Made by a program: the position numbers and the translations under genes. A DNA stretch of 64,000 nucleotides, taken from contig CATXDC010000006.1 in assembly GCA_958366985.1 (NCBI GenBank), positions 106,155 through 170,154 on the forward strand, written 5' to 3'. The notes beneath the pieces are model-generated. The model did no database searches and was not told where the DNA came from. It worked only from the letters and a program-made list of their open reading frames with translations. Shown piece by piece: positions 1 through 9,088 of this stretch (positions are counted from its first letter, which is position 1; every line of letters begins with the position of its first letter). The DNA comes from an uncultured Oscillospiraceae bacterium (GTDB taxonomy: Bacteria; Bacillota; Clostridia; Oscillospirales; Acutalibacteraceae).

Positions 1-181
1 CTCTGCTGCCTATCATAATATTTCTAAATTCACACCATATAAAGTTAAAAGTTCAGTCCAATAATTAAAATTACTTTACTGCACTTTTTTCATGGAGATA
101 TCCCCAAAGCCTCAATTTGGTTTTCTAATATTAAAGCTTTGCCGCTCTATTTGCACTTTGTAAAAGCTATCTCGCTGCATT

Positions 182-1327
182 TTAAAAAGTATGATGCTCA
201 ACTTTTACTTCACGGCTGCTGTTTATACTGTATGTAGTATAACCCTGCATCTCTTCGTTGCTGTAGGAGTATTTACCGACCTTTCTTCCGTAACAGTACC
301 ACATTCCATTAAGTTTTATAACAGCATCATTAACATGATCATGTGCCAGAATAATGTGCGTTGTACCAAACTGTCCGGCAACGTTCTCCCAGTTTGTATT
401 GTTGTATCCGGCCATATCGGCATAAGCTCCTGGTGCTTCCATAAATTTTCCAAAGCCCATATTTTCCGGTACTTCCACAATACCGCTCTCGTTACCTGCT
501 TCAAAATTTTCCGCATTACATTTATCGTAGTACTGTCTCAATGTATACGGAGCCTGATGTGTCACCAGAAGTGACGGGACTTTATTTCCCTCGTGACTGC
601 TTATGTTTTCCATATTCCACTTTGCCCATTCAATCTGATTGTAATCAAGATACGGATACACATACTTACCGGGGATTTTATTTACAGTTTTTACATCACC
701 ACAGTCGAGCATTATTACGGAATAAAGGATTTTGTCGTTTTCCTTGATATTCAAAATATAGTTGCCCACTCCTGTGATATTTTTCGGTCCCTTTTTGAAC
801 AGACAATTCTCAAAATCGTTCTCCATTATATCACCGAGCTTATTTTTATCCGCTCTTCCTTCGTCATCGTGATTACCAAATACGGGAGCCCACGCAATCC
901 CATAAGAATCAATAACTTTTCCGATTTTCTTCATATAGACATCATTAAAATATTCCCATACCTGATCTCCGGGCAAAATAATCAAGTCAGGGTTTGTCTC
1001 TTTAACAGCCTTATCAATTTTAGCAATCAGATCATCATAAAGTTTGCTTCTGCTTATGCCGCTATCGTGTTCAGGAAGGGGATATTTTCCCGAATATTGC
1101 AGATCGCTCAACTGTAAAATGACAAAATCTTTATTTTCTGTTTTGTCGAGCGATGCAAAACTGTCAATATTGAAACTTCCTTCAGTATTCGTCCAAACTT
1201 CATGAGATTCGGCTCCTTTTCGGGGTAAAGCAATTATAAGGGCAGACGCAATCAGAACAAGTATCAATATAGAAATTAAAATTACAATTTTCATTTTGCC
1301 TTTGCTTCCTTTAATTTGTTGTTTCAT
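182..1327 (-). CDS. Membrane-anchored metallophosphoesterase
   Basis: A 381-residue calcineurin-like phosphoesterase. Residues about 12-34 form one hydrophobic segment after a basic start, so the catalytic domain is probably outside the cell, anchored by its N-terminus. Metal-site motifs are visible: SDLQ at 74-77 (Gln where the family usually has His), PGDQ near 119-122, GNHDDEG at 151-157, a THQAP block and a late AHDH. The start has GGAGGG eight bases upstream. It is the last gene visible in the leftward operon that begins with the GH26-like gene at 11416; a 74-bp gap separates it from the beta-helix gene upstream. The substrate is unknown. Its place among glycan genes suggests a phosphorylated glycan or nucleotide-sugar product, which is inference. 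The family call is solid. Confidence 0.85.
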   Translation of the reverse strand: MKQQIKGSKGKMKIVILISILILVLIASALIIALPRKGAESHEVWTNTEGSFNIDSFASLDKTENKDFVILQLSDLQYSGKYPLPEHDSGISRSKLYDDLIAKIDKAVKETNPDLIILPGDQVWEYFNDVYMKKIGKVIDSYGIAWAPVFGNHDDEGRADKNKLGDIMENDFENCLFKKGPKNITGVGNYILNIKENDKILYSVIMLDCGDVKTVNKIPGKYVYPYLDYNQIEWAKWNMENISSHEGNKVPSLLVTHQAPYTLRQYYDKCNAENFEAGNESGIVEVPENMGFGKFMEAPGAYADMAGYNNTNWENVAGQFGTTHIILAHDHVNDAVIKLNGMWYCYGRKVGKYSYSNEEMQGYTTYSINSSREVKVEHHTF

Positions 1328-1401
1328 CTTTACAGCCCTCCGTTTTATGCTGAATTTAAGACATCATCAATCGGTTTAAAGAATTTAAGCTTAGCATCCT
1401 A

Positions 1402-3666
1402 TTAATATCTGCCTATTTTCTCAAATGAAATCTCTTTAAGATTGGGATTATCTTTTATAAGCTGTGAGTTTTCAGCAAAAGAGAAATTTCCATTCTCCAT
1501 ATCCGCAAAAAATTCCTCAGCATTTTTAAGCTTATATGTAAAATTACCGCTGACATTGGAATATTTGTACACAGAATCTGCGATATCTCCGATTTTGCCA
1601 TCCTTTTTGATTATTACGTTACCAGTTACGGTAGAACCGGATGGATTGACCGCAAAACCTTCGTCGTCTTCTCTGCTATAATCCTGATGCATTCTGTCTA
1701 TACCCTCATATTTATGATTCCACTTTTCATTGAGAGCTTTTGCCTCATTCATAAGAACCCACAGCCGTCCGTCAGATTCCTTTACGTTTTTACCGTACCA
1801 GCCGTCATTATGATATCCGTCATATGCTCTGTCGTCGTAATCAATACCCTTCTGAGCGTTTATAATAAGGTTATCGGTTACTTTGTTGTCACGGCCTCCT
1901 CCGATTAAAAAAGCATATCCTGGAATATTTATAAGAACATTGCCGTAAGCTGTCTGACCGGATGTATTATCATCAAAATAAATGGCATTCGGTGTAAAGT
2001 CGCCTGAACCGATATTATAAACACAATTGTAGCGTACAACATTTCCGTATGTACTGTAATTAAAGCCCGTATAAATGGCTCCTGCATCGGATGACTGAAG
2101 TACAACGTCATGGATATTATTGTATTCTATAATATTTTCGTTGCCTGTAAAATGAATTGCCGTTTGAGGAGCATTGTATATTTCATTGTGTGATATTTTA
2201 TTGCCTATACCGACCAGAGTAACTGCCGCAACTGCTGATTTTTGAACTTCACCGTAATCGTGTATGCTGTTATTATCAACAACATTGTTGCCGTAAGTGA
2301 AAGTTTCACTTTCTCCGCTTTCGAGAATTATTCCGTCCTTACCAATTGCGTTAATTTCACAGGACTGAACGATATTGTTCATGCCCTTCATTTCCACACC
2401 TACTCCTGCTGCATTTTTAATGTGGCAGTTTGTAAGGGAACAGTTTTGTCCCAACATACCTACAGCATTACCTCTTGTACCCTGAATTGTAATGCCATCA
2501 ATATTGATGTACTGAGCTTTTTCGCCGAAAGTAAAGATATTTTTATCGGTTACGGAGAGCATTACATCGGATTCTTTCAGGTCCTCAGGAGGATAAAAAT
2601 AGAGAATATTGTTTTCACGGTCAATGTAGTATTCGCCGGGAGCATCCAACTCTTCAAGAACATTGTAGAAATGATAAATGCCGCCCTCTTTGAAACCGTA
2701 CTGACTGCAGTATTTTGTCGTAAGGGATTTTGTACTGTCATCAATTTTGGCAATAGGTGTTGACATATCCGCCCAGTCCCAGAAGAAATATCCGAAAACC
2801 CATACATCCTCAGTTGTTTTCCAGGACTTTACACGGTTGTATGTTTCGTCATCCATTACAAAGGTACCGCCACGCTGATTTCGTCTTTCAAGCCATGTTT
2901 CATCAGTTGGCCCGGGAGGATTAGGCTCATAGCAGTCGCCTTTGTCAAGGATCTCCCCTTCTTTCAGGTTTCCCTCATTGGGGTATTTTGCAAGCTCCAT
3001 TCTGCTATTATTAAAAAACAGCTCACAAGCCGTAACTTCGGCTGCTCCATCATAATACTGCTCTGTTGTAAAACCTCCGACAGATTTAAGCTTTCCGTAA
3101 TCATCAACTGTCAAATTGTATTTTGACAAATCGAGCATCTTTACATTATTTACAACATCTTTATTGAGTCTTTCTGCCGCTTCTCCTGACACATTTTCAA
3201 AATCTTCACTTTTAAGTGTCATTCCGCCGTTTACAATAACCTCTCCGTCACCATAAGCAGTATATGTAACAGATGCACTTTCACTGCCAGAACCTTTTTC
3301 ATCAAACACAATATCCGATTCAGCGTATTCTCCAGCCATAACAGCAACAGTTATTTTTTCACCTTTTTTCGTTCCCGAAGATACAAGTTTTTCTACTGCT
3401 TCAGAAGCTTTTTTTATTGTCCTGAAAGGAGCGGAAAATGAACCGTCATTGTCATCGCTTCCCTTTGTACTCACATAAAAATCAGCATCATTTATAAGTT
3501 TTTTCTGAGGCTGCGTAAACACCGAAAAACCTGACGGCGTTGCTGTCCTTTCATATTTATTCATATCCATTTTATACAAAGCTATTGACGTGCCTGCAAC
3601 TGCAAAAACAAGCACAATACAAATTACACTTATTATTATCTTTTTAATGAGCTTCTTATTTTTCAT
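1402..3666 (-). CDS. Membrane-anchored parallel beta-helix protein, GH141-like
   Basis: A 754-residue protein with a basic N-terminus and one hydrophobic segment (about residues 6-30), then an extracellular right-handed parallel beta-helix. The opening DADFYVSTKGSDDNDGS, then PFRTIKKA, a strand giving 'AGEYAES', and VTYTAYGDGEVIVNGG is the layout seen in GH141-like and related beta-helix glycosidases; later turns are rich in N-x-I and G-N-x-I repeats (about 390-620). I start it at the ATG at 3666, which has GGGAG six bases upstream, not at the GTG 15 bases earlier. A perfect 28-bp palindrome lies just upstream. Known GH141 members include alpha-L-fucosidase and xylanase, so fucose removal at the cell surface is a fair guess, but polysaccharide lyase or another activity is possible. 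Confidence 0.75.
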   Translation of the reverse strand: MKNKKLIKKIIISVICIVLVFAVAGTSIALYKMDMNKYERTATPSGFSVFTQPQKKLINDADFYVSTKGSDDNDGSFSAPFRTIKKASEAVEKLVSSGTKKGEKITVAVMAGEYAESDIVFDEKGSGSESASVTYTAYGDGEVIVNGGMTLKSEDFENVSGEAAERLNKDVVNNVKMLDLSKYNLTVDDYGKLKSVGGFTTEQYYDGAAEVTACELFFNNSRMELAKYPNEGNLKEGEILDKGDCYEPNPPGPTDETWLERRNQRGGTFVMDDETYNRVKSWKTTEDVWVFGYFFWDWADMSTPIAKIDDSTKSLTTKYCSQYGFKEGGIYHFYNVLEELDAPGEYYIDRENNILYFYPPEDLKESDVMLSVTDKNIFTFGEKAQYINIDGITIQGTRGNAVGMLGQNCSLTNCHIKNAAGVGVEMKGMNNIVQSCEINAIGKDGIILESGESETFTYGNNVVDNNSIHDYGEVQKSAVAAVTLVGIGNKISHNEIYNAPQTAIHFTGNENIIEYNNIHDVVLQSSDAGAIYTGFNYSTYGNVVRYNCVYNIGSGDFTPNAIYFDDNTSGQTAYGNVLINIPGYAFLIGGGRDNKVTDNLIINAQKGIDYDDRAYDGYHNDGWYGKNVKESDGRLWVLMNEAKALNEKWNHKYEGIDRMHQDYSREDDEGFAVNPSGSTVTGNVIIKKDGKIGDIADSVYKYSNVSGNFTYKLKNAEEFFADMENGNFSFAENSQLIKDNPNLKEISFEKIGRY

Positions 3667-3712
3667 ATCAAACTCCCACACTTTAAATATCTTAGATATC
3701 TGAAATAGTATA

Positions 3713-3740
3713 AGAGATGTTTCTGCGCAGAAACATCTCT
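3713..3740. repeat. Perfect 28-bp palindrome between two beta-helix genes
   Basis: The two 14-base arms, AGAGATGTTTCTGC and its exact complement, meet with no loop. It sits 47 bp upstream of the 3666 start, in the 144-bp gap between the two beta-helix genes. There is no T-run after it on the leftward strand, so it is not a standard terminator. It could be an RNA processing or stabilising hairpin or a protein-binding site. Confidence 0.7.
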
Positions 3741-3810
3741 TTGCTATTCAGTCTGTAAATAAAATGATAAATCTAAATCAGCTTAACTCGCAGACAAGAA
3801 AACAGAAAAC

Positions 3811-5709
3811 TTATTTTCTGCGTCCTGCATTTTGAGTAATCAAATCAACATTTTTCTGCCAATTGACATTGATTTTAGTCCAGTTATCTTTAATGACAAT
3901 ATTTCTGTCTTCAGGTGGAGTCTCCTTTAAATCCTCCGGTGCATTTAAACTGTAACTGTTGATATGCTTTTTAGATGTAGCGATGAAATTATCTGTAACA
4001 CTGATATTTTTCAGGCCATAATTGATATCGTGCATAAGAAGGAACCACTCCTTACCTTTGCCGATAACATTATATTTAGCTACATAGTTATTTGACATCT
4101 CGTCAAAATAAAGTCCTGAGTAGCCGTGACCGCCTTCGAGAACGTTACCGATAATCTGATTTGTGCCGTCGCCGCTGAATTTGCCCAGTGTATAAAGTCC
4201 GGCACCATCATAAAGATAGTTATTAATTATATTGGTGACTTTATTATATCTGATCTTGTAATCGGTCATTTCGGATTCTGCTCCCCAGCCCCAACCGACT
4301 GAAATACCTGTATAACCGCCATCGCTGATTTCGTTGTGGTCAATCGCAAGATGCTTTGCATAACCTACAATTATACCTACTCCGCCGAGATAGCTTCTGC
4401 CGATACGCTCAATAACATTATCTGAAATTGTTACATTATTGCTTATTGGGTCTTCAAGAGGTGTTTCGCTGAAACTTCCTGCGATTATACCGCCTGCGCC
4501 GATATCATAAATATCATTATAGCTGATAAATATATCATCACAGGATGGGTCATATTTCAATGCAGTTGCTCCGGTTGAAGCAATCTGACAATGTGAAATT
4601 TCTATATTATCGCTGTTTGTTATTTCAACAGCAGCAGGAGGCTTATCCCAATAAATCTTTCCGTCAACAATCATCATGCTATTTGTTGCCTGACCATCTA
4701 CAAATCCATTTTCATTTGGATAAGCCCAATTTGAATATCTGAATTTGATGTTACTGATTTTAACATCTGAATTGTCCGTAACATTTAAGAGCTGTTCTAC
4801 AACAGGTACAGTAAAAGTTAAGTTGTTTATTTGAGAGGCATCTTCAGGCATATAATAAAGTTTTCCGTCTGCTTTATCGTAGTACCACTCATTTTTAGCG
4901 TCCACAAGCTCAAGGGAATTTTCAATCCATGTCTTTGGCTCAGCAATTTTTGTACTTCTCTTTTCAAAAAACTGCTTTTCATTTTGCGCACTGAGTTTAA
5001 ATACATTATTATTGCCGTCTTTTCTCAAACTGCTTGTTTTCATTATTGAGTGTGTCCACGCTTCAATAGCATGAATCTCCAAATCGGCGGCATTGTAATT
5101 TTTAAGATACGGTGAAAAGTCATCGGGAATTGAATACTCTTTTGTATCGTCAAGCCATTTTCCTGTAAGACATTCTTTTTCATAGTTCTCATTTTCATTG
5201 GGAAATCTTGAACGTGTTGCCAAACTGCCGTCAACATAAAGCTGTCTGAAATCATATCCTGAAAGCTCCCGTACATATATACCGTCACGGAACTCTTCCC
5301 AGCCGCCGCTGAAAGAATATCCTCCGCTGACAGTGGAAGAAACATTTGAGGTAATTTCAACAGGAAGACCGCTGACAGCTTTTTTATTGAAATTGAGGGT
5401 GGAATCGATAACATATTCGTTCTGTGTCAAAAGGATGCGGATACCTGTATAACCCTTTAGTTCTTCTTTTGTCATAGACATCGCTTTTTCATAAGCTGAT
5501 AAAATATCCTGCTGTTTATTTGTTTCAACCTTTATCTCATAAGGTTTGTCACCAAGATTAATATTAGATGAATGGTTAACATCTTCAAACACAGGTTCAC
5601 TTACAGGTCTGAACGCAAGATATCCCACAAAGGCACCTGCACCAATTGCAAAAACGAGTAAGACAATTAAAACAATCATAAAAAATTTTTTCCAAAAGAC
5701 TTTTTTCAT
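3811..5709 (-). CDS. Membrane-anchored parallel beta-helix protein, GH141-like
   Basis: A 632-residue protein with KKVFWKK followed by a hydrophobic segment (about residues 8-32) that should anchor it outside the cell. The body is a right-handed beta-helix: the block RQLYVDGSLATRSRFPNEN near residue 165, followed by asparagine- and glycine-rich turns (IEISHCQI, VTISDNVIERIG, HLAIDHNEISDGGYTGISVG), is typical of GH141-like proteins. The ATG at 5709 is chosen because GGAGAAGG lies just upstream; a 54-base longer reading frame has no such site. It is related in layout to the next gene downstream, so the operon carries two surface beta-helix enzymes. Catalytic residues cannot be assigned by eye. 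Alpha-L-fucosidase or another exo-acting activity is an inference. Confidence 0.75.
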   Translation of the reverse strand: MKKVFWKKFFMIVLIVLLVFAIGAGAFVGYLAFRPVSEPVFEDVNHSSNINLGDKPYEIKVETNKQQDILSAYEKAMSMTKEELKGYTGIRILLTQNEYVIDSTLNFNKKAVSGLPVEITSNVSSTVSGGYSFSGGWEEFRDGIYVRELSGYDFRQLYVDGSLATRSRFPNENENYEKECLTGKWLDDTKEYSIPDDFSPYLKNYNAADLEIHAIEAWTHSIMKTSSLRKDGNNNVFKLSAQNEKQFFEKRSTKIAEPKTWIENSLELVDAKNEWYYDKADGKLYYMPEDASQINNLTFTVPVVEQLLNVTDNSDVKISNIKFRYSNWAYPNENGFVDGQATNSMMIVDGKIYWDKPPAAVEITNSDNIEISHCQIASTGATALKYDPSCDDIFISYNDIYDIGAGGIIAGSFSETPLEDPISNNVTISDNVIERIGRSYLGGVGIIVGYAKHLAIDHNEISDGGYTGISVGWGWGAESEMTDYKIRYNKVTNIINNYLYDGAGLYTLGKFSGDGTNQIIGNVLEGGHGYSGLYFDEMSNNYVAKYNVIGKGKEWFLLMHDINYGLKNISVTDNFIATSKKHINSYSLNAPEDLKETPPEDRNIVIKDNWTKINVNWQKNVDLITQNAGRRK

Positions 5710-5809
5710 TATGTATTTCCTTCTCCGTAAAGCGATTAAAATTTTTAGGAATTTTGATTCCATGGTTTTATACCATGGACTTTATTTTTCCGCTTTTTCT
5801 TAGCTAAGC

Positions 5810-6742
5810 TTAATCATAGTATTTGTTTTTATTCCAGAAGTCGAGAACCATCTGGTAACGTTCAATAGGCATACCCCTGAAAGGAACGTTGCTTGTACAG
5901 AAAATATAGCCTCCGCCAGGCTTACCGTTTTCCATTGCATAGCGGCAGCTTTCAAGAACCTGTTCATCTGTTCCGGTCTGTAAATGAGCACAATGTACGT
6001 TTCCGCAAAGTGCAACCTTATCGCCCACAAGAGCTTTGACTTCTTTTATATCAACTCCCGCCATGGGGTCAAGGGAGTGAAGAGCATGTGGACGGCAATC
6101 CACAAGATTCTGAAGAATGGGCATTATATTGCCATCGGTATGCTTTATGGCATAGGCTCCGTCACGCCTTATGGAATCAATAATATCGTAAAGGTACGGC
6201 TGTATGAACTCCTCAAACATTGCAGGAGAAAGGAAAGGTCCCGAATTAAAGCAATAATCTGAACATAGAATGAAACTGTCTATTCCTGCATCACGCATAC
6301 GCTTGTTTTTCTCTATGGCATCATGAGCCATTTTTTGAGCTTCTGCCTTTACTCCGTCCGGATCATCAGCAATTCTGTACACGAAATCCAGCATACCGTC
6401 ACCGTCTGGGATTGCAAAGGTTCCGTCTCCGTGAGTTGTGAGAAGAAAACCGTTGTTTGTCATTTTATTTATGTATTTTGCAGTCTGTATCATGTGCTTT
6501 TCGGAAAGATAGTGAATCGGAATTATGGAGTATCCAAGCTGCGAATAAACATAAACCATATATTCCGCATTTTCGATTATAGCTTTTTCTTTTTGCTTAC
6601 CGAAAAGTCCTTTCAGGTCGCCTTCGGTAAGAAAATACTTTCCGAAAACCTTATCAGCAAGCTGATATTCAAGTTCAAATGTAGGCACATAATCAGGCTG
6701 TTCACGATTTAAAGCTTTTATAGCTCTTTCTTTATGAGTCAT
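5810..6742 (-). CDS. URO-D-like (uroporphyrinogen decarboxylase family) protein
   Basis: A 310-residue TIM-barrel protein that opens THKERAIKALNREQPDYVP, the family's usual start. AAGGAG lies eight bases before the ATG. The region HTDGNIMPIL ... LHSLDPMAG ... ALCGNVH matches the C-terminal half of URO-D/MtaA-like proteins. MtaA-type methylcobamide:CoM methyltransferases bind zinc with an H-x-C pair plus a later Cys. Here the pair reads H-T-D, so that chemistry is unlikely, and no other heme gene is present, so haem synthesis is also unlikely. It lies 28 bp after the GH95 gene. A second member is in the operon near 35 kb. The family is often seen beside sugar genes in Firmicutes, but its role there is unknown to me. 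Confidence 0.8.
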   Translation of the reverse strand: MTHKERAIKALNREQPDYVPTFELEYQLADKVFGKYFLTEGDLKGLFGKQKEKAIIENAEYMVYVYSQLGYSIIPIHYLSEKHMIQTAKYINKMTNNGFLLTTHGDGTFAIPDGDGMLDFVYRIADDPDGVKAEAQKMAHDAIEKNKRMRDAGIDSFILCSDYCFNSGPFLSPAMFEEFIQPYLYDIIDSIRRDGAYAIKHTDGNIMPILQNLVDCRPHALHSLDPMAGVDIKEVKALVGDKVALCGNVHCAHLQTGTDEQVLESCRYAMENGKPGGGYIFCTSNVPFRGMPIERYQMVLDFWNKNKYYD

Positions 6743-6770
6743 AATATCACTCCTTGTAATAATTCAAATT

Positions 6771-9056
6771 TTATATAATGACAGTTACACCGTTATTATC
6801 AACAGGACACGTATAAACGTTATCAACTGCATTCCTGCCCGGAATAACAACATGGTCAGAGGCGTAAATTTTAATCTCCCGCTGATTTTCGGAATAAACT
6901 TCAAGAGAAGTAATACGGCAATTTTCCCACTGAAAATTCACAGTATATCCGCCTTTAAGCCGCATACCTGAACAGGAGCCGTTTTTCCAATGCTCACTGC
7001 AAACAGATAAAAAGTGAACTACGCCGCCCTGAACATGAACCAGCATCTCAGATATAGCCATAGCCGCACCGAAGTTTCCGTCAATCTGGAAAGGAGGATG
7101 CAGGTCAAAAAGATTAGGTGCAACAGATTTTGAAAGCCATTGTTTGAGAAAAGCAAAAGCTTTTTCACTTTCACCTAAACGTGCATACTCTATCATCAGC
7201 CACGCAGCGCTCCAACCGGTATGACCTCCGCCGTATTTCACCCTGCGGTCGAGGGATTTTTTTACACATTTACAAAGCTCCGGTGTATCGTGGGCATTTA
7301 TTAAATCAAATGGAAAATATCCCGTAAGATGCGATATGTGTCTGTGACCACGGTCGGCATCCCCGTGTCCCAGATACCATTCGTCAATATACCCCTTTTT
7401 ATTTACAGGACATTCCGGCAGTCTTTTTTGCTTTTCCCTTATTTCATCGGTAAGGAAATCTGCCTCTCCAAGTATCTCAGCTGCACTGAGATACTGACGG
7501 AATATCTGCTTTATTACAAATATATCTGCCGTAGATGAAATTGTAACCGCATATGTTTTCGATTTAAATCTGTAAGAATGTTCCGGAGAAGTTGAAGGCA
7601 TTGTGTGAAGTTTTCCCTCATATTCTACAAGCCATTCGCAAGCGAATTCGGCAGCTCCTCTTATTATCGGAAAACACCTTTTCAAAAATTCAATGTCGTT
7701 CGTGTATTCAAAATGATCGAAAAGATGAGTAGCAAGCCATGCTCCGCAAAGTGGAAAATATACACAGCAGTCAAAAATTCCGTTTATTTGTGTGCTTCCC
7801 CAAATATCAACATTGTGATTGCTCATAAATCCTGAACATCCGTACTCCTTACGTGCTGTTTTCGCTCCCGTTACACTCATTACAGAAAGCATTTTTTCAA
7901 GAGGCTGGAAGCATTCCAAAAGATTTGCCTTATCAACAAGCCAATAGTTCATCTGAGTATTTATATTTATCGTATAGCTTCCGAACCAGCCCGGTTTTAC
8001 ATCTTTATTCCAGATTCCCTGTAAATTCAGAGCACAGCTGCCTTTTCTTGAACCAGATATATAAAGATAACGTGCAAAATCATAAACAACTGCCGCAAGT
8101 TCAGGAAGAACTGTTCCCTCTCTTGCTTTGTTAAGCATTTCGGGCACATTCATAGTTTCGTCCCTGTCACTGTTTTCAAGAACTATATTATTTTTTTTAT
8201 ACAGTTCCCACCAATCTTCTTTATGTCTTTGATAAAGCTCTTCATAGGTTTTATCGCTAAGATTATGAAGCTGCTTAAGGCAGCTATCTGCACAATATTC
8301 CGGCTCAAAAATCGGCTGTTCAAGGGACGACCTGAAACCTGTTTTACTTACAATTTCAACAACCGTTTCCCTTGCGTTTTTTATATTCAGACAATGGTTT
8401 TCTTCTAAAATTTCACCGTCACACTTAACAGACACAGCAAAGGCATACGCCATTCCCCTACGGTCATATAAATTGCACCGATAATCTGACAATGTATTAA
8501 GATGGTTATTATCCACATTGCCGCTGACAATTAAGACATTTTTAATTATCTGCGTTTTGCAAAGCTGCTCACTTTGGGCTTTTAAAGAAAATGACACTGG
8601 ATTTTCACAGCTTATCTTCATAACAATTACCCTATCGGGATAGCTTGCAAAAGTTTCTCTTATTATTTTGCCTTTATCAGAAAGAAAAGAAACTTTACTG
8701 ATTCCCAAGGAAGTATCAAGGAAATTCTTATATTCTCCTTTTTCACTTAACTGAAAATCCAGTTGTATATCGCCAAGCGGCTGATAACTGCAGCTGCTGT
8801 AATCATTAAGCCTCATGTTAAGAAGCTCGTTTGCCTGTTTGAAGTCTTTCTTTAAAAGAGCTTTTCTCATAAGGCACAGGTTATCATACATCGCCGGATT
8901 GTCCTTTTCTACGGGATAACCGCTCCAAAGTGTATCATCATTTAATGAGACAATTTCTTTACAGGGTCTTGCAAATATCATCGCTCCCATGGAACCATTA
9001 CCAATAGGAATGGCGCTGTTCCAATCCAAAGCGGGTTTTATGTAATCGAGTTTCAT
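6771..9056 (-). CDS. GH95 alpha-L-fucosidase (or alpha-L-galactosidase)
   Basis: A 761-residue GH95 enzyme that removes terminal alpha-1,2-linked fucose (some members take alpha-L-galactose) by inversion. The N-terminal beta-domain opens with GNGSMGAMIF and LNDDTLWSG. The (alpha/alpha)6 barrel holds the family's active-site signatures: the paired Asn of ININTQMNYW (N364, N366), the putative general acid in TSPEH (E492) and the Asp of QIDGNFG (D659). All expected residues are present, so it should be active. There is no signal peptide, so it acts in the cytoplasm on imported oligosaccharides. GGAGG lies seven bases before the ATG. It is the third gene of the GH26-led operon. Confidence 0.93.
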   Translation of the reverse strand: MKLDYIKPALDWNSAIPIGNGSMGAMIFARPCKEIVSLNDDTLWSGYPVEKDNPAMYDNLCLMRKALLKKDFKQANELLNMRLNDYSSCSYQPLGDIQLDFQLSEKGEYKNFLDTSLGISKVSFLSDKGKIIRETFASYPDRVIVMKISCENPVSFSLKAQSEQLCKTQIIKNVLIVSGNVDNNHLNTLSDYRCNLYDRRGMAYAFAVSVKCDGEILEENHCLNIKNARETVVEIVSKTGFRSSLEQPIFEPEYCADSCLKQLHNLSDKTYEELYQRHKEDWWELYKKNNIVLENSDRDETMNVPEMLNKAREGTVLPELAAVVYDFARYLYISGSRKGSCALNLQGIWNKDVKPGWFGSYTININTQMNYWLVDKANLLECFQPLEKMLSVMSVTGAKTARKEYGCSGFMSNHNVDIWGSTQINGIFDCCVYFPLCGAWLATHLFDHFEYTNDIEFLKRCFPIIRGAAEFACEWLVEYEGKLHTMPSTSPEHSYRFKSKTYAVTISSTADIFVIKQIFRQYLSAAEILGEADFLTDEIREKQKRLPECPVNKKGYIDEWYLGHGDADRGHRHISHLTGYFPFDLINAHDTPELCKCVKKSLDRRVKYGGGHTGWSAAWLMIEYARLGESEKAFAFLKQWLSKSVAPNLFDLHPPFQIDGNFGAAMAISEMLVHVQGGVVHFLSVCSEHWKNGSCSGMRLKGGYTVNFQWENCRITSLEVYSENQREIKIYASDHVVIPGRNAVDNVYTCPVDNNGVTVII

Positions 9057-9088
9057 ATTTTTTCCTCCGATACTAGACAGACAAAAAG

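Noticed and set aside
1..181. A gene in the first 181 bases
   Set aside because: AT-rich sequence with no supported frame, ribosome site or hairpin; it is only the 3' flank of the phosphoesterase gene.
1402..5709. CRISPR-like or tandem DNA repeats in the beta-helix genes
   Set aside because: The repeats are at the protein level (beta-helix turns) and diverged in DNA; there is no regular spacing of identical units.
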